A DNA stretch of 64,000 nucleotides from the NCBI RefSeq assembly GCF_015209725.1, contig NZ_CP063656.1, forward strand, positions 1 to 64,000. The letters run 5' to 3'. Made by a program: the position numbers and the translations under genes. This stretch comes from Lysobacter ciconiae. Its GTDB lineage: Bacteria; Pseudomonadota; Gammaproteobacteria; Xanthomonadales; Xanthomonadaceae. Numbering within the stretch: position 1 is the stretch's first letter; each line of letters starts with the position of its first letter. This document shows positions 10,206-19,199 of this stretch, piece by piece. The notes under the pieces were generated by a model. It saw nothing but the letters and a program-made list of their open reading frames with translations, was not told where the DNA came from and ran no database searches.

Positions 10206-10955
10206 ATGCTTCAGGAAACCACTACCGCTGCTGCTGGAGGCAACAACGCCGAAGCGTTCCAGCAGATGAGCTTCTCCCACATGGTGACGCAGTTCGATGC
10301 AGTTGCATGGATCGTGTTCCTCACCCTGGTCCTGTTCTCGGTGCTCTCGATCTACTGGATCGTGGTCAACCTGATCAAGGGCGCACGCCTGCGTTCCAAG
10401 GCCGACCGCGTGGTCACCACGTTCTGGGAAACCACCAACGCGCAGGATGCGATCCGCTACATGGAAGAGCAGGGCAGCTCGGAGCCGTTCTCCAAGATCG
10501 CCCTTGATGCGGCCCAGGCCGCGGCCCACCACCAGCGCAACGAAGGCTCGCGCCTGGTTGAATCGCTGAACCGCTCCGAGTTCGTGGACCGTGCGCTGCG
10601 CCAGGCCGTTACCCGCGAGTCGATGAAGCTCGAAAGCGGCCTGACCGTGCTGGCAACCGTCGGTTCCACCTCGCCGTTCATCGGCTTGTTGGGTACCGTG
10701 TGGGGCATCTACCACGCCCTGATCCGCATCGGCCAGAGCGGCAACGCCTCGATCGACGCGGTGGCCGGCCCGGTGGGTGAGGCGCTGATCATGACCGCGT
10801 TCGGTCTGTTCGTGGCCATCCCGGCGGTGATCGCGTTCAACTTCTTCACCCGCATCAACCGGGTCACCAACAGCCGCTTCGATACGTTCGCGCACGACCT
10901 GCACGACTTTTTCGCCACCGGCTCGCGTGTTGGCGAACTGCCGTCCCAGCGTTGA
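10206..10955 (+). CDS. exbB: Proton channel protein ExbB
   Basis: This 249-residue inner-membrane MotA/TolQ/ExbB-family protein forms the proton-conducting pentamer that powers TonB. Three membrane segments are visible: about residues 32-57 (WIVFLTLVLFSVLSIYWIVV), about 150-180 (VGSTSPFIGLLGTVWGIY, the family signature), and about 190-220 (GEALIMTAFGLFVAIPAVIAFNFF). It sits 87 bp after tonB and 32 bp before the first exbD, so it is very probably co-transcribed. Confidence 0.95.
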   Translation: MLQETTTAAAGGNNAEAFQQMSFSHMVTQFDAVAWIVFLTLVLFSVLSIYWIVVNLIKGARLRSKADRVVTTFWETTNAQDAIRYMEEQGSSEPFSKIALDAAQAAAHHQRNEGSRLVESLNRSEFVDRALRQAVTRESMKLESGLTVLATVGSTSPFIGLLGTVWGIYHALIRIGQSGNASIDAVAGPVGEALIMTAFGLFVAIPAVIAFNFFTRINRVTNSRFDTFAHDLHDFFATGSRVGELPSQR

Positions 10956-10987
10956 TCGGCCGTCCATAAGCAAGTTGGAGTACGGAT

Positions 10988-11410
10988 ATGGCCTTCAGTA
11001 CAGGCAGTAACGCCGGCCCGATGGCCGAAATCAACGTCACGCCCCTGGTCGACGTGATGCTGGTGCTGCTGATCATCTTCATGATCACGGCTCCACTCAT
11101 GAACCACAAGATCCAGGTGGCGTTGCCTGAAGCCAACCTCGACCGCAAGGACGAGATGGCACCTGAGGTACCACCGATCACGATCGCGATCGAGGCCGAC
11201 GGCACCGTGTACTGGAACGACGAGCCGGTCACTCCGGCGTTGATGGAAAGCCGCCTGTCGGTTGAGGCACAGAAGACGCCCCAGCCGCAGATCAACATCC
11301 GCGGTGACAAGACCACCAAGTACCGCGTCGTCAAGGACGTGGTGGAGATCGCGCGCCTGCAGGGCATGCGCAAGGTCGGTTTTGTCGCCACCAAGGATCG
11401 TTCCAACTAA
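10988..11410 (+). CDS. exbD: Biopolymer transport protein ExbD (first copy)
   Basis: This 140-residue TolR/ExbD-family protein has one N-terminal membrane helix carrying the proton-accepting Asp in VTPLVDVMLVLLIIFMIT, then a periplasmic domain (YWNDEPVTPALMESRL, YRVVKDVVEIARLQG, then KVGFVATKD). It partners with ExbB. A second ExbD follows 17 bp later. Two consecutive exbD genes are the known Xanthomonas arrangement, where the second copy has been linked to only some TonB-dependent functions. Confidence 0.94.
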   Translation: MAFSTGSNAGPMAEINVTPLVDVMLVLLIIFMITAPLMNHKIQVALPEANLDRKDEMAPEVPPITIAIEADGTVYWNDEPVTPALMESRLSVEAQKTPQPQINIRGDKTTKYRVVKDVVEIARLQGMRKVGFVATKDRSN

Positions 11411-11427
11411 TACCGGAGAACAGCAAC

Positions 11428-11838
11428 ATGTCTATGGGTTCAAGTTCCGGTACCGGCGCCATGTCGGACATCAACGTGACACCGTTGGTGGACGTGCTGC
11501 TGGTGTTGCTGATCATCTTCATGGTCACGGCACCAATCGCGTCGTATCCGATCGAAGTCAATCTGCCGCAACGCTCCACCCAGCCGCCGCCGCTGTCGGA
11601 ACCGCCACCGCCGATCCGGCTGCGTATCGGGGCCTCCGGCGAGGTGTTCTGGAACGATTCACCGTATCCGCTGTCGGCGATTGGCAACATGATGCGCAGC
11701 GAAGTGGAGCGTGATCCGACCAACCAGCCACAGCTGGAGATCGACACCAACGATGACGCGGACTACGGCATCCTGGCCAAGGTTCTCGCGCTGGCGAAAA
11801 ATGCCGACATGAAGAAGATCGGCTTCGTCGAGAAATAG
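11428..11838 (+). CDS. exbD: Biopolymer transport protein ExbD (second copy)
   Basis: This 136-residue paralogue of the preceding ExbD has the same Asp-containing helix (VTPLVDVLLVLLIIFMVT). It differs in the periplasmic part by a proline-rich insertion (QPPPLSEPPPP near residues 52-62). It ends with the conserved KKIGFVEK. It is the last gene of the TonB operon, and a strong terminator follows. The two ExbD copies may form alternative ExbB-ExbD complexes; this is inference from Xanthomonas. Confidence 0.94.
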   Translation: MSMGSSSGTGAMSDINVTPLVDVLLVLLIIFMVTAPIASYPIEVNLPQRSTQPPPLSEPPPPIRLRIGASGEVFWNDSPYPLSAIGNMMRSEVERDPTNQPQLEIDTNDDADYGILAKVLALAKNADMKKIGFVEK

Positions 11839-11861
11839 GTTCTACCACGTCGTGGAATTGG

Positions 11862-11890
11862 AAACGCCGCCTGCGGGCGGCGTTTTTTTT
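11862..11890 (+). terminator. Rho-independent terminator of the tonB-exb operon
   Basis: A 10-bp stem (11862-11871 with 11876-11885), loop TGCG, running into a T-tract. The A residues at the 5' side make it potentially bidirectional, serving pdxJ too. Confidence 0.88.
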
Positions 11891-12007
11891 CGCGTCTTTC
11901 GGCGACTGTCACCGGCGATGCGTCTCCACGGCGATTTGTCCCAGCGCGCATTCGTCCGAGCGGGGATGCCTTGGCCCGAATGCGGTACTCGCCCGCAACG
12001 TGCACGG

Positions 12008-12790
12008 CTATGGCGCGCTGGCGACTCCGGCACCGTCCAGAATCGCCAGATAGCCGCGGACCGTGGCTTGCAGGCCGTCGTGCAGGGCCTCGCCGATCAA
12101 GGCATGACCGATCGACACCTCCAGCACCTCGGGAACGGCGGCGAGGAACGCGCCGAGGTTTTCCTGGCTCAGGTCATGGCCGGCATTCACGCCCAGGCCC
12201 ACGCTGCGGGCGCGCCGGGCAACGTCGGCAAAACGCTCCAGCATGCTGGCGTGTTCGCCGCGGTGGAATGCGTCCGCGTAGGGTCCGGTGTAGAGCTCGA
12301 TGCGGTCGGCGCCGATGGCCGCGGCGTGCTCGACACCGGCCGAGCGGACCGGATCCCAGGCATCGGCGAACAGGCTGACCCGGCATCCCAGCCCGCGCAG
12401 CTGCTCGACGAGCGGACTTAGCCGCTCCGCGTCGCGCGCGAAATCAAAACCGTGGTCGGAGGTCAGCTGGGCATCGCCGTCGGGGACGAGGGTCGCCTGC
12501 GCCGGTCGGACCGCTGCGCACAGGGCGAGGAAACCCGGGTATCCCGGTCGCGGCGGGGCGAACGGATTGCCCTCCAGGTTGAATTCGACACCGCGCGCGG
12601 CGGTCAAAGCCGCCAGCGCGTGCACGTCGGCCGCGCGGATGTGGCGTGCGTCCGGGCGCGGGTGGACCGTGATGCCGTGGGCGCCCGCATGCAGGCATGC
12701 GCGTGCGGCCTGCACGACGTCGGGGTCGTTGCCGCCTCGGGAGTTGCGCAGGACGGCGATCTTGTTGACGTTGACGCTGAGGAAAGTCAT
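12008..12790 (-). CDS. pdxJ: Pyridoxine 5'-phosphate synthase PdxJ
   Basis: PdxJ condenses 1-deoxyxylulose 5-phosphate with 3-amino-2-oxopropyl phosphate in de novo vitamin B6 synthesis. The 260-residue TIM-barrel starts MTFLSVNVNKIAVLRNSRGG and has the phosphate-binding and catalytic segments HGITVHPRPDARHI, FNLEGNP, IELYTGPYAD, VNAGHDLSQEN and EVSIGHALIGEAL. It is convergent with the tonB operon, a neighbour relation conserved in Xanthomonas. Length is slightly above the 240-250 usual for the family. Confidence 0.96.
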   Translation of the reverse strand: MTFLSVNVNKIAVLRNSRGGNDPDVVQAARACLHAGAHGITVHPRPDARHIRAADVHALAALTAARGVEFNLEGNPFAPPRPGYPGFLALCAAVRPAQATLVPDGDAQLTSDHGFDFARDAERLSPLVEQLRGLGCRVSLFADAWDPVRSAGVEHAAAIGADRIELYTGPYADAFHRGEHASMLERFADVARRARSVGLGVNAGHDLSQENLGAFLAAVPEVLEVSIGHALIGEALHDGLQATVRGYLAILDGAGVASAP

Positions 12791-12827
12791 CGCGGCAGCT
12801 TAGCGCTTCGGCGGCGAAGCGCACACG

Positions 12828-13085
12828 CTAGCGGTGCAGCGCGTCACCATGCAGGGGCCCGCGCGCCTCGGCCGGTGCCTGGCGGTGCAGTGCGGCCAGC
12901 GCTACCGGGTCGATGGCGGCTTCGTCACGGCGGCGGCTGGCCACCCGCCGCGCCAGCAACTGCACCAGCGCGACAACGCTCAACGCGAAGCTCAGCAACA
13001 GGCACAGCGCCAGCACACCCACCGAGGTGGTGTTGAAGGCGGCGATGAAGGCCGCGGCGGCGGCGGCCAGCAGGATCCAGGGCAT
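12828..13085 (-). CDS. Small two-helix membrane protein, function unknown
   Basis: The start at 13085 has an AAGGA ribosome-binding site and gives an 85-residue protein; longer in-frame starts lack one. It starts MPWILLAAAAAAF and has two hydrophobic segments (about residues 3-16 and 19-42). A basic stretch (ARRVASRRRDE) and a soluble tail follow. It lies between pdxJ and a cardiolipin synthase gene on the same strand. No family was recognised. Confidence 0.6.
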   Translation of the reverse strand: MPWILLAAAAAAFIAAFNTTSVGVLALCLLLSFALSVVALVQLLARRVASRRRDEAAIDPVALAALHRQAPAEARGPLHGDALHR

Positions 13086-13192
13086 CTCGACAGTCCTTGT
13101 GGAGCAGACAATGGCGAGTGTAAGGCGCGCCGCTGGCCGGATGTGGGCCGCCGACGGTGCCCACGCGGCCGCTGATCGGTCGATCGCGCCCG

Positions 13193-14629
13193 CTACAGCA
13201 GCGGCGACATCAGACGCGCCAGCGCCTCGGGCAGGCGGCTGCGCCACAGTCCCCGCTGGCGGTCAGCCGTGACTGGCGTGCAATCCATGCAGTCGTTCTC
13301 GATGAGCCGGGCGAGTTCGGCGACCACCGTGCGGTCGCGGAACAGCACCGAGCTCTCAAAGTTGAGGCGGAAGCTGCGGTGGTCGAAGTTGGCACTGCCG
13401 ATGATGGCCAGATCGTCGTCGCACAGCAGCGCCTTGGTGTGCAGCATCCGCGGGCCGTACTCGAGCACCTTTACGCCCGCCGCCATGAGATCGTCGAAGT
13501 AGGACCGCGCGGCGTAGGTGACCAGGCGGCTGTCGGTGTGCTTTGGCACCAGCAGACGCACGTCGACGCCGCCCAGCGCGGCGGAGGTCAGCGCCATCAT
13601 CGCCGCCTCGCCGGGGACGAAGTAGGGGGTGACCAGCCACACCCGTTGCCGCGCGGCGTGGATGGCCGAGACATGCAGGCGGTGGATCGCCTCCCACGGC
13701 GAGTCCGGCCCGGAGACCACCATCTGCACCCGGATGTCGCCCGGCGTCGACTCGGGCAAGCTCACCGGCGGCGGCGGATCGCCGGTGGCGTAGACCCAGT
13801 CCTCGAGGAACACCAGCTGCAGGGAGCGCACGACATCGCCCTCCAGGCGCAGGTGCAGGTCACGGTAGGCGTTATCGCCCAGGCTTTCGTCTTCCTCGTC
13901 GGTGATGTTGATGCCGCCGATGAAGCCCACGCGGCCGTCGATCACGACGATCTTGCGGTGGCTCCGCAGGTTGAGCCAGGGCCGCTGCCAGAACCAGTGC
14001 AGGCGCATGGGATGGAACCAGGCGACCTCGCCGCCGGCCTCGACGAGCGGTTTCAGGAACGCCCGCGACGTGCTGCCCGAGCCGACCGCGTCCAGCAGCA
14101 GGCGCACCCTGACCCCGGCGCGGGCACGTTCGATCAGCGCATCGCGCAGCGCCGTGCCGGTGCGGTCGGGCTGGAAGATGTAGTACTCCAGGTGCACGTG
14201 CTCGCGTGCGAGCGCGACTTCGGCGTTGAGGCGCTGGTACTTGCTGCTGCCATCAATCAGCAGATCGGCGCGGGTGGCGGTGCTGGGCGGCAGGCCGGTG
14301 ACAGTCTGCGCCATCCGCGCCAGCTCGATGGCCGCCGCGTCAGGCACCCGGCCCGCCGGCAGCGCCGGCATCCGCGTGCGGCTGCGATCGCGCCGCAGGC
14401 GTTGCCGGCGGATGCGTTGGGGGCCGAAAAAGAAGTAGATCGCGAAGCCCAGGTAGGGCAGGGCGGCCAGGCTCACCAGCCAGCTCAGGGTGGCCGCAGG
14501 CTCGCGTTTTTGCAGGATGATCCAGGCGCCCAGCCAGACCACGTAGACCGCCCAGCCCAGCGCCAGCCACGCGGCTAGGTGTTCGATCGCGGTGGTCTGG
14601 TGCCACCACGCACTCAGGGTTTCACCCAT
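13193..14629 (-). CDS. cls: Cardiolipin synthase (phospholipase D family)
   Basis: This enzyme makes cardiolipin from phosphatidylglycerol at the inner membrane. The 478-residue product has two N-terminal membrane helices and two PLD catalytic HKD motifs: HRKIVVID around residue 219 and HTKALLCDD in the C-terminal half. The start at 14629 lies 2 bp after the stop of the upstream permease, implying translational coupling. The C-terminus ends with a short basic/hydrophobic tail (RLMSPLL), as in many Cls enzymes. Confidence 0.92.
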   Translation of the reverse strand: MGETLSAWWHQTTAIEHLAAWLALGWAVYVVWLGAWIILQKREPAATLSWLVSLAALPYLGFAIYFFFGPQRIRRQRLRRDRSRTRMPALPAGRVPDAAAIELARMAQTVTGLPPSTATRADLLIDGSSKYQRLNAEVALAREHVHLEYYIFQPDRTGTALRDALIERARAGVRVRLLLDAVGSGSTSRAFLKPLVEAGGEVAWFHPMRLHWFWQRPWLNLRSHRKIVVIDGRVGFIGGINITDEEDESLGDNAYRDLHLRLEGDVVRSLQLVFLEDWVYATGDPPPPVSLPESTPGDIRVQMVVSGPDSPWEAIHRLHVSAIHAARQRVWLVTPYFVPGEAAMMALTSAALGGVDVRLLVPKHTDSRLVTYAARSYFDDLMAAGVKVLEYGPRMLHTKALLCDDDLAIIGSANFDHRSFRLNFESSVLFRDRTVVAELARLIENDCMDCTPVTADRQRGLWRSRLPEALARLMSPLL

Positions 14630-14631
14630 GG

Positions 14632-16461
14632 TCAGCCCAGGCCCGGCAGCAGCGGGCCGTCCAGCCACAGCCAGCGCGTCATCCACGCGCTGACCAAGGC
14701 GATGAGCACGGTCAGCGGCACGCCGACCCGGAGGAAGTCGCCGAACCGGTACTGCCCCGGTCCCAGGATCAGCAGGTTGCCGTGATGGCCGATCGGGGTC
14801 AGGAACGCGACCACCGCACCGAGCGCGGTGCACACCACGAACGGCGTCGGCTCCATCGTCAGCGACTGCGCCAGCTCCACCGCGATCGGTCCCAGCAGCA
14901 CCACCGTCGCCGAATCCGACAGCACCTGGGTCAGCAGGCCGGCGATGGAGAACAGCACCAGCAGGATCATCAGCACCGGCCAGTCGGCGACTACGTGGCG
15001 CAGGCCCGAGGCCATTAACTGCGCGGTGCCGGTCTGCTCCATGGCGATGCCCAGCGGGATCACCCCGGCGATCATCACGAACACACGCACGTCGATTTCC
15101 CGGTAGGCCTGGCCGATATCCACGCAACGGGTAGCGACGATGGCGACGGCACCACACAGGAACGCCAGAGGCACCGGCAGCCACTCCAGTACGGCAGCCA
15201 GCACCGTCACTGCCAGGATGCTCAACGCCAGCGGCGCGCGCACACGGCGCTTGGCCTCTCCGGCAAACGGCACCAGCATGAGGAAGCCGTGGTGGGTCGC
15301 CAGCTCGGCGAAACGGCCCGGACGCCCCCACAGCACCAGCAGGTCGCCCTCTCGCAGGCGGGCATCGGCCAGGCGCGGTGCAACGTGGCCCTGGCGTCGC
15401 CACAGGCCGACGATCACGGCCTTGAAGCGGTGCGAGAAATCCAGCTCGCGGATGCTGCGGCCGATGAATTCCGAGCCCGGCGCGACGACCGCCTGGACCA
15501 GCTGCGGCTTGCCGTCGCCATCGCCCATTGCGCGCGTGCCGAAGCGCGAGATGGCGTGCAGGTCGATCCCGGCGTCGTCGTGCAGCGATGCCAGCGCGTC
15601 GGCGGAGGCCTCCACCAGCAGCACATCGCCGCTGATCAACGGGCTGGAGGCGCCCAGGTCGCGGCGCAACTTGTTGTCGCGCAGCCAGCCGACCATCCGG
15701 AACTTGTCGCCCAGCGCCTTCTCCAGCTCGGCCAGCGGGCGCGTGCTCCAGCGCGAGCCCTCCACGATCAGCAGTTCGGTGCGGTAGCGGTCCAGGCGCA
15801 GGTAGCCGTCATCCTCGGCGTCCACGCCGCGCTTGGGCAGGATCCAGCGGGTCAGCAGCATGTAGGCCATGCCGATCAGCACCAGCGCGATGCCGATCGG
15901 GGTGATCGAGAACACGCCCAGGCCTTCGGCGCCCGTGCGCTTGAGCAGGTTGTTGGCGAGCAGGAACGCCGGCGCGCTGACCAGGGTGAGGCAGGTGCCC
16001 AGCGACGCCGCCAGCGACATCGGCATCAGCAGCCGCGACGGGGCCAGGCCGTTGGTCTTGGCCAGCCGGCCCATGATCGGCAGCATCATCGCCGTCACCA
16101 TCACGTGGTGGGTGAAGGACGCCATGATCGCCACCGCCGGCATGGTCACCGCGATCACCCGCGCCTCGCTCTTGCCCGAGGCGCGGCCGATCCATTGGCC
16201 GATGTGCTCGGTGATGCCGGTCGCGCCCAGCCCGCCGGAGATGACGAACACCGCCGCGACGATGATCGCCGGCTCGCTGGAGAAGCCCGACAACGCCTGC
16301 TGCTCGTTGAGCAGCCCGGTTACCACCAGCGCCATCAGGATCAGCATGGCGGTGACGTCCACGCGCAGCCGCTCGCTGATGAACAGATACAGTCCACCGC
16401 CGAGGATGAGCAGGAAGGTCAACTGCTGCAGTGTGATCGGGAGCCAGGCCATTGCGCGCAT
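14632..16461 (-). CDS. SLC13-family anion permease with two TrkA-C domains
   Basis: The 609-residue inner-membrane protein has about twelve membrane segments. The N-terminal half contains the DASS-type region FSSEPAIIVAAVFVISGGL and FTHHVMVTAMMLPIMGRLA. Two soluble RCK_C/TrkA-C regulatory domains are inserted between the halves (about residues 215-290 and 310-395). The second transport half follows (SDSATVVLLGPIAVELA). Such proteins move sulfate or dicarboxylates; the substrate here cannot be told. Alternative start at MAWLPITL, three codons in. It is coupled to the downstream cls. Confidence 0.85.
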   Translation of the reverse strand: MRAMAWLPITLQQLTFLLILGGGLYLFISERLRVDVTAMLILMALVVTGLLNEQQALSGFSSEPAIIVAAVFVISGGLGATGITEHIGQWIGRASGKSEARVIAVTMPAVAIMASFTHHVMVTAMMLPIMGRLAKTNGLAPSRLLMPMSLAASLGTCLTLVSAPAFLLANNLLKRTGAEGLGVFSITPIGIALVLIGMAYMLLTRWILPKRGVDAEDDGYLRLDRYRTELLIVEGSRWSTRPLAELEKALGDKFRMVGWLRDNKLRRDLGASSPLISGDVLLVEASADALASLHDDAGIDLHAISRFGTRAMGDGDGKPQLVQAVVAPGSEFIGRSIRELDFSHRFKAVIVGLWRRQGHVAPRLADARLREGDLLVLWGRPGRFAELATHHGFLMLVPFAGEAKRRVRAPLALSILAVTVLAAVLEWLPVPLAFLCGAVAIVATRCVDIGQAYREIDVRVFVMIAGVIPLGIAMEQTGTAQLMASGLRHVVADWPVLMILLVLFSIAGLLTQVLSDSATVVLLGPIAVELAQSLTMEPTPFVVCTALGAVVAFLTPIGHHGNLLILGPGQYRFGDFLRVGVPLTVLIALVSAWMTRWLWLDGPLLPGLG

Positions 16462-16570
16462 TGTGCGTTAGAACCGGTGTTTGCGCGGCGCGCGGACCGG
16501 TGCGGAGCCACCACCGCTCCATCACGGGCGGGAACGTTACAATCCGGGCCTCGCTTCAACCACCCTGTCG

Positions 16571-17677
16571 ATGTTGCCCACCGCGTTCCCTACATCCGCC
16601 GACGACCGTTTCCGTGCCGCGATGGCGGCGACTGCGGTCGGCATGGCGATCGCGCACCCGGACGGCACCTGGCAGGAGACCAACCCGGCCCTGCGCGAGT
16701 TGCTCGCCGGCGCGGACGGATCGTTGCCGGCAACCCTGTTTGCCGCGGTCGCGCCGAACCATGTCCATGCACTGCGCGAGGCGTTGGCCTCCCTGATCGC
16801 CGGCGATGTGCAGGTGATCGACCGCGCACTGGACTGCCGTCGCGGCGCAGGCACCTTCCCGGCCTGGCTCAACATCGCGGCGATGCGTGACAGCGCCGGT
16901 GAGGCCTGCGCGCTGGTCGTGCAGCTGCGCGAGGACCCCGCCGCCATCAAGGCAGACGCGCTGGACTCGACGCGTCGCCAGCTGCAGGCGCAGATCGATG
17001 CGGTCGCCCATGACCTGCGCGCGCCGCTTCGCTCCATCACGACCTTTGCCGGCCTGCTCGAGCGCAAGCTGGATGGTTCGCTGGACCCAAGCTCGCGCGA
17101 CCACCTGGCCCGCGTCCGCGGCGCGGCAACGCGGATGGGCGGCCTGCTGGATGGCTTGACCGAGCTGTCGCGCGCGTCCACCGCCCAGCTGCGCGACGGC
17201 GTGGTCGACCTCAGCATGCTGGTCGACTGGGTGGCGGCCGAGCAACAGGACGCCCACCCCGACCGGCAGTTCGTGTTCACGGTGCAGCCCGGCCTGACCG
17301 CGCGCGGCGATGAGCGCCTGCTGAAAGCGATGCTGGCGCAGCTGGTCGACAATGCCCGCAGCTTTACTCGCCACGAGGCGCCGGTCACCGTTGACGTGGC
17401 CGGCACGCACGCCGATGGCATGCTCCGCGTATCCGTGCGCGACCGCGGACGCGGTTTCGACATGCGCTACCGGCACAAACTGTTCGAACCCTTCCAGCGC
17501 CTGCACGGCGCTGATGAGGGAGCCGGCGACGGCCTCGGCCTGGCGATCGCACAGCGCATCGCCGAGCGCCATGGCGGTCGCATCGATGCCGAATCCGAAC
17601 CGGACGCCGGCAGTGTGTTCCACATCCAATTGCCGGTGGCGCAGCCCGCCGGTGCTACAACCGGAGAGTCGTGTTGA
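16571..17677 (+). CDS. Soluble sensor histidine kinase with PAS-like domain
   Basis: The 368-residue protein has an N-terminal PAS-like domain (about residues 12-125; AAMAATAVGMAIAHPDG then WQETNPALREL). It is followed by a HisKA dimerisation domain with phospho-acceptor His in VAHDLRAPLRSI and a HATPase domain (N box QLVDNARSF, G1 VRDRGRGFD, G2 DGLGLAIAQRI). No membrane segment is visible, so it senses a cytoplasmic cue. Its stop overlaps the start of a response regulator by one base (TGATG), marking a two-gene operon. Confidence 0.88.
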   Translation: MLPTAFPTSADDRFRAAMAATAVGMAIAHPDGTWQETNPALRELLAGADGSLPATLFAAVAPNHVHALREALASLIAGDVQVIDRALDCRRGAGTFPAWLNIAAMRDSAGEACALVVQLREDPAAIKADALDSTRRQLQAQIDAVAHDLRAPLRSITTFAGLLERKLDGSLDPSSRDHLARVRGAATRMGGLLDGLTELSRASTAQLRDGVVDLSMLVDWVAAEQQDAHPDRQFVFTVQPGLTARGDERLLKAMLAQLVDNARSFTRHEAPVTVDVAGTHADGMLRVSVRDRGRGFDMRYRHKLFEPFQRLHGADEGAGDGLGLAIAQRIAERHGGRIDAESEPDAGSVFHIQLPVAQPAGATTGESC

Positions 17678-18108
17678 TGAACAAGGTCATCCTGCTGGTC
17701 GAAGACAACCCCGACGACGTCGAACTGACGCGTCTGGCGTTTGACGAGGCGAAGATCGCCAACCAGCTGGTGGTGGTGGGCGACGGCGCAGAGGCGCTCG
17801 ACTTCCTGTTCGCCAGGGGCAAGTACGCAGACCGCGATCCCAACGATCTGCCGTCCATCGTCCTGCTGGACCTCAACCTGCCCAAGGTCGATGGGCGCGA
17901 GGTGCTGCAGGCGGTGCGTGCCAATCCGGTCACCAAGACCCTGCCGGTGGTCGTGCTGACCACCAGCACCGAGCCCTTCGACGTGGAAGCCAGCTACTCG
18001 CTGGGGGTCAACAGCTACATCCAGAAGCCGGTGGATTTCGAGCAGTTCGTCTGGGCGGTCAAGCAGGTGGGCCTGTACTGGCTGGTGCTCAACCACGCCC
18101 GTACCTGA
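17677..18108 (+). CDS. Single-domain response regulator (Rcp1-like)
   Basis: The ATG at 17677 overlaps the kinase stop by one base and has GGAGAG 9 bp upstream; the in-frame GTG at 17671 is too close to it. The 143-residue protein is a receiver domain only. The acidic pocket is EDNPDD, the phospho-acceptor Asp is in VLLDLNLPKVDG, and the Thr/Lys switch residues are in VVLTTST and IQKPVDF. No output domain is present, so it acts by protein contact, as Rcp1-type partners of phytochrome-like kinases do. Confidence 0.9.
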   Translation: MNKVILLVEDNPDDVELTRLAFDEAKIANQLVVVGDGAEALDFLFARGKYADRDPNDLPSIVLLDLNLPKVDGREVLQAVRANPVTKTLPVVVLTTSTEPFDVEASYSLGVNSYIQKPVDFEQFVWAVKQVGLYWLVLNHART

Positions 18109-18123
18109 GGGCCGCGATTCCGA

Positions 18124-18867
18124 TCAGCCCGCGCCGTACAGCGCCTCGGCGCGCTGGAACAGCAGCCAGCTGGTGGCGATGAACTTGTCGCCGCGTTCGG
18201 GCCGGTTGCCGCGGTGGGTATGGGTGAACGCCGCCGGTGCGATCAACACCGATCCCGTGCGCGGGGCGACCTTGCGCTGCTGGTAGAGGAACTCGGTCTC
18301 GCCCTGCTCGAACCCGTCATTGAGGTAGGCCGTCCACAACAGGTGGCGGTGCAGCGTCTCGGCCTGGGCATCACGCGGGTAGAGCTCGCAGTGCCAGTAC
18401 GGGTAGCCGCCGCTGCCGGCGCGGTAGCGCTGCAGATTGATGGCACCCGGGCGCAATACGGTGCGCACGATCGGCGCCAGCTCGCCGTCCTCCATGGCCT
18501 GCATGCGCTCCGGTGTCAGGCGCCGGTGGCCCCCGTCCGCATCGGCCACCTCCAGCATCAACGGTGCGATCAGCGTGTGCGGCCAGCGCCGCACGTACTC
18601 CAGCAGGGCGGTGAACATGGCCGCGTTCAAGGACGCCTCCACATCGCGCCACTCCGGGCGGCCGCTGATGGTCAGGTCGAGGCTGTCCTTCAGGTCGGTG
18701 TGCACGCCGCCGCCCACCTCACCGGGGCGGACCTCCGCGCTGGCTTCGAAACGCTGCACCAGATTGCTGCACCAGTCGCGGGCCAGGCAATCGTGGCGGA
18801 CGTGGATGAAGTCCTCGTTGCCGGGACCCCCGGCGGTGACTTCGGTATCGCGATGGCTTGACAGCAT
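18124..18867 (-). CDS. 2-oxoglutarate/Fe(II) oxygenase family protein
   Basis: This 247-residue protein starts at an ATG with GGAG upstream. The iron ligands expected for the jelly-roll fold are HCE (in YWHCELYPR) and the distal His in FTHTHRGNRPERGDKFIAT. The Arg or Lys of that last segment would bind 2-oxoglutarate. The segment AYLNDGFEQGETEFLY is typical of prolyl-4-hydroxylase-like members. The substrate is unknown. It is convergent with the kinase/regulator pair and divergent from the amyloid operon promoter. Confidence 0.8.
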   Translation of the reverse strand: MLSSHRDTEVTAGGPGNEDFIHVRHDCLARDWCSNLVQRFEASAEVRPGEVGGGVHTDLKDSLDLTISGRPEWRDVEASLNAAMFTALLEYVRRWPHTLIAPLMLEVADADGGHRRLTPERMQAMEDGELAPIVRTVLRPGAINLQRYRAGSGGYPYWHCELYPRDAQAETLHRHLLWTAYLNDGFEQGETEFLYQQRKVAPRTGSVLIAPAAFTHTHRGNRPERGDKFIATSWLLFQRAEALYGAG

Positions 18868-18996
18868 GCGGACTCCAGTGGCCCTGCGACGGTTGCCTCA
18901 TGGTCGCACCCCACCGCACGGATTTCGACGGCGACTCCGGCGACCGGGCCGCAGCTCGACCATACGCATGCGTTGAATGGCGTCGCCGAAACGGGT

Positions 18997-19012
18997 GTTA
19001 CATCGCAGACAC
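18997..19012. promoter_or_regulatory. Candidate enhancer site 1 for sigma-54 activator
   Basis: Half-site GTTACATCGC with a weaker second half. The 11-mer at 18996-19006 is complementary at 10 of 11 positions to 19081-19091, part of candidate site 2. Confidence 0.35.
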
Positions 19013-19074
19013 ATCCCCGAACTCTGCAGTGGGCAGGCGCCTGCAAGCTCATCGTTGTGTTCCCCGCGGCAACC

Positions 19075-19090
19075 GTTACAGCGATGTGAC
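19075..19090. promoter_or_regulatory. Candidate enhancer site 2 for sigma-54 activator
   Basis: GTTACAGCGATGTGAC is an imperfect dyad (12 of 16 positions symmetric), centred about 70 bp upstream of the -24 element, a typical distance for an activator of the NtrC class. Confidence 0.45.
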
Positions 19091-19153
19091 AGCTTTACCC
19101 GGCGTTCACGGTGCGATTATCGTAAGCGGTTGATTTACAACGAATTATGGTGT

Positions 19154-19168
19154 TGGCACGCAAGATGC
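19154..19168 (+). promoter_or_regulatory. Sigma-54 (-24/-12) promoter of the amyloid operon
   Basis: TGGCACG-CAAG-ATGC differs from the sigma-54 consensus TGGCACG-N4-TTGC at one base and has the exact 10-bp gap between the GG and GC doublets. Transcription would start near 19180, about 20 bp before the first gene. A sigma-54 activator gene lies at the other end of the operon. Confidence 0.82.
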
Positions 19169-19199
19169 GTCATCCCCCGGACCAACCTGGGGGTAAGAC

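Larger units (their letters stand above)
18868..19199. promoter_or_regulatory. Regulatory region upstream of the amyloid operon
   Basis: This 332-bp gap has no credible gene. It contains a sigma-54 promoter at 19154-19168 and two candidate enhancer sites sharing GTTACA-type half-sites at 18997-19012 and 19075-19090, about 145 and 65 bp upstream of the -24 element. A 10-bp palindrome ACGCATGCGT lies at 18964-18973. Part of the region must also drive the divergent oxygenase gene. Confidence 0.6.

Noticed and set aside
7775..10207. An 810-codon minus-strand frame opposite the TPR and tonB genes
   Set aside because: Its Gly-rich tract is simply the complement of the TonB proline codons, and the plus-strand genes are well supported.
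19174..19193. CCCCC/GGGGG stem that could hide the first amyloid gene's ribosome-binding site
   Set aside because: With a sigma-54 start near 19180 the left arm would mostly lie upstream of the transcript, so the hairpin could not form in the mRNA.
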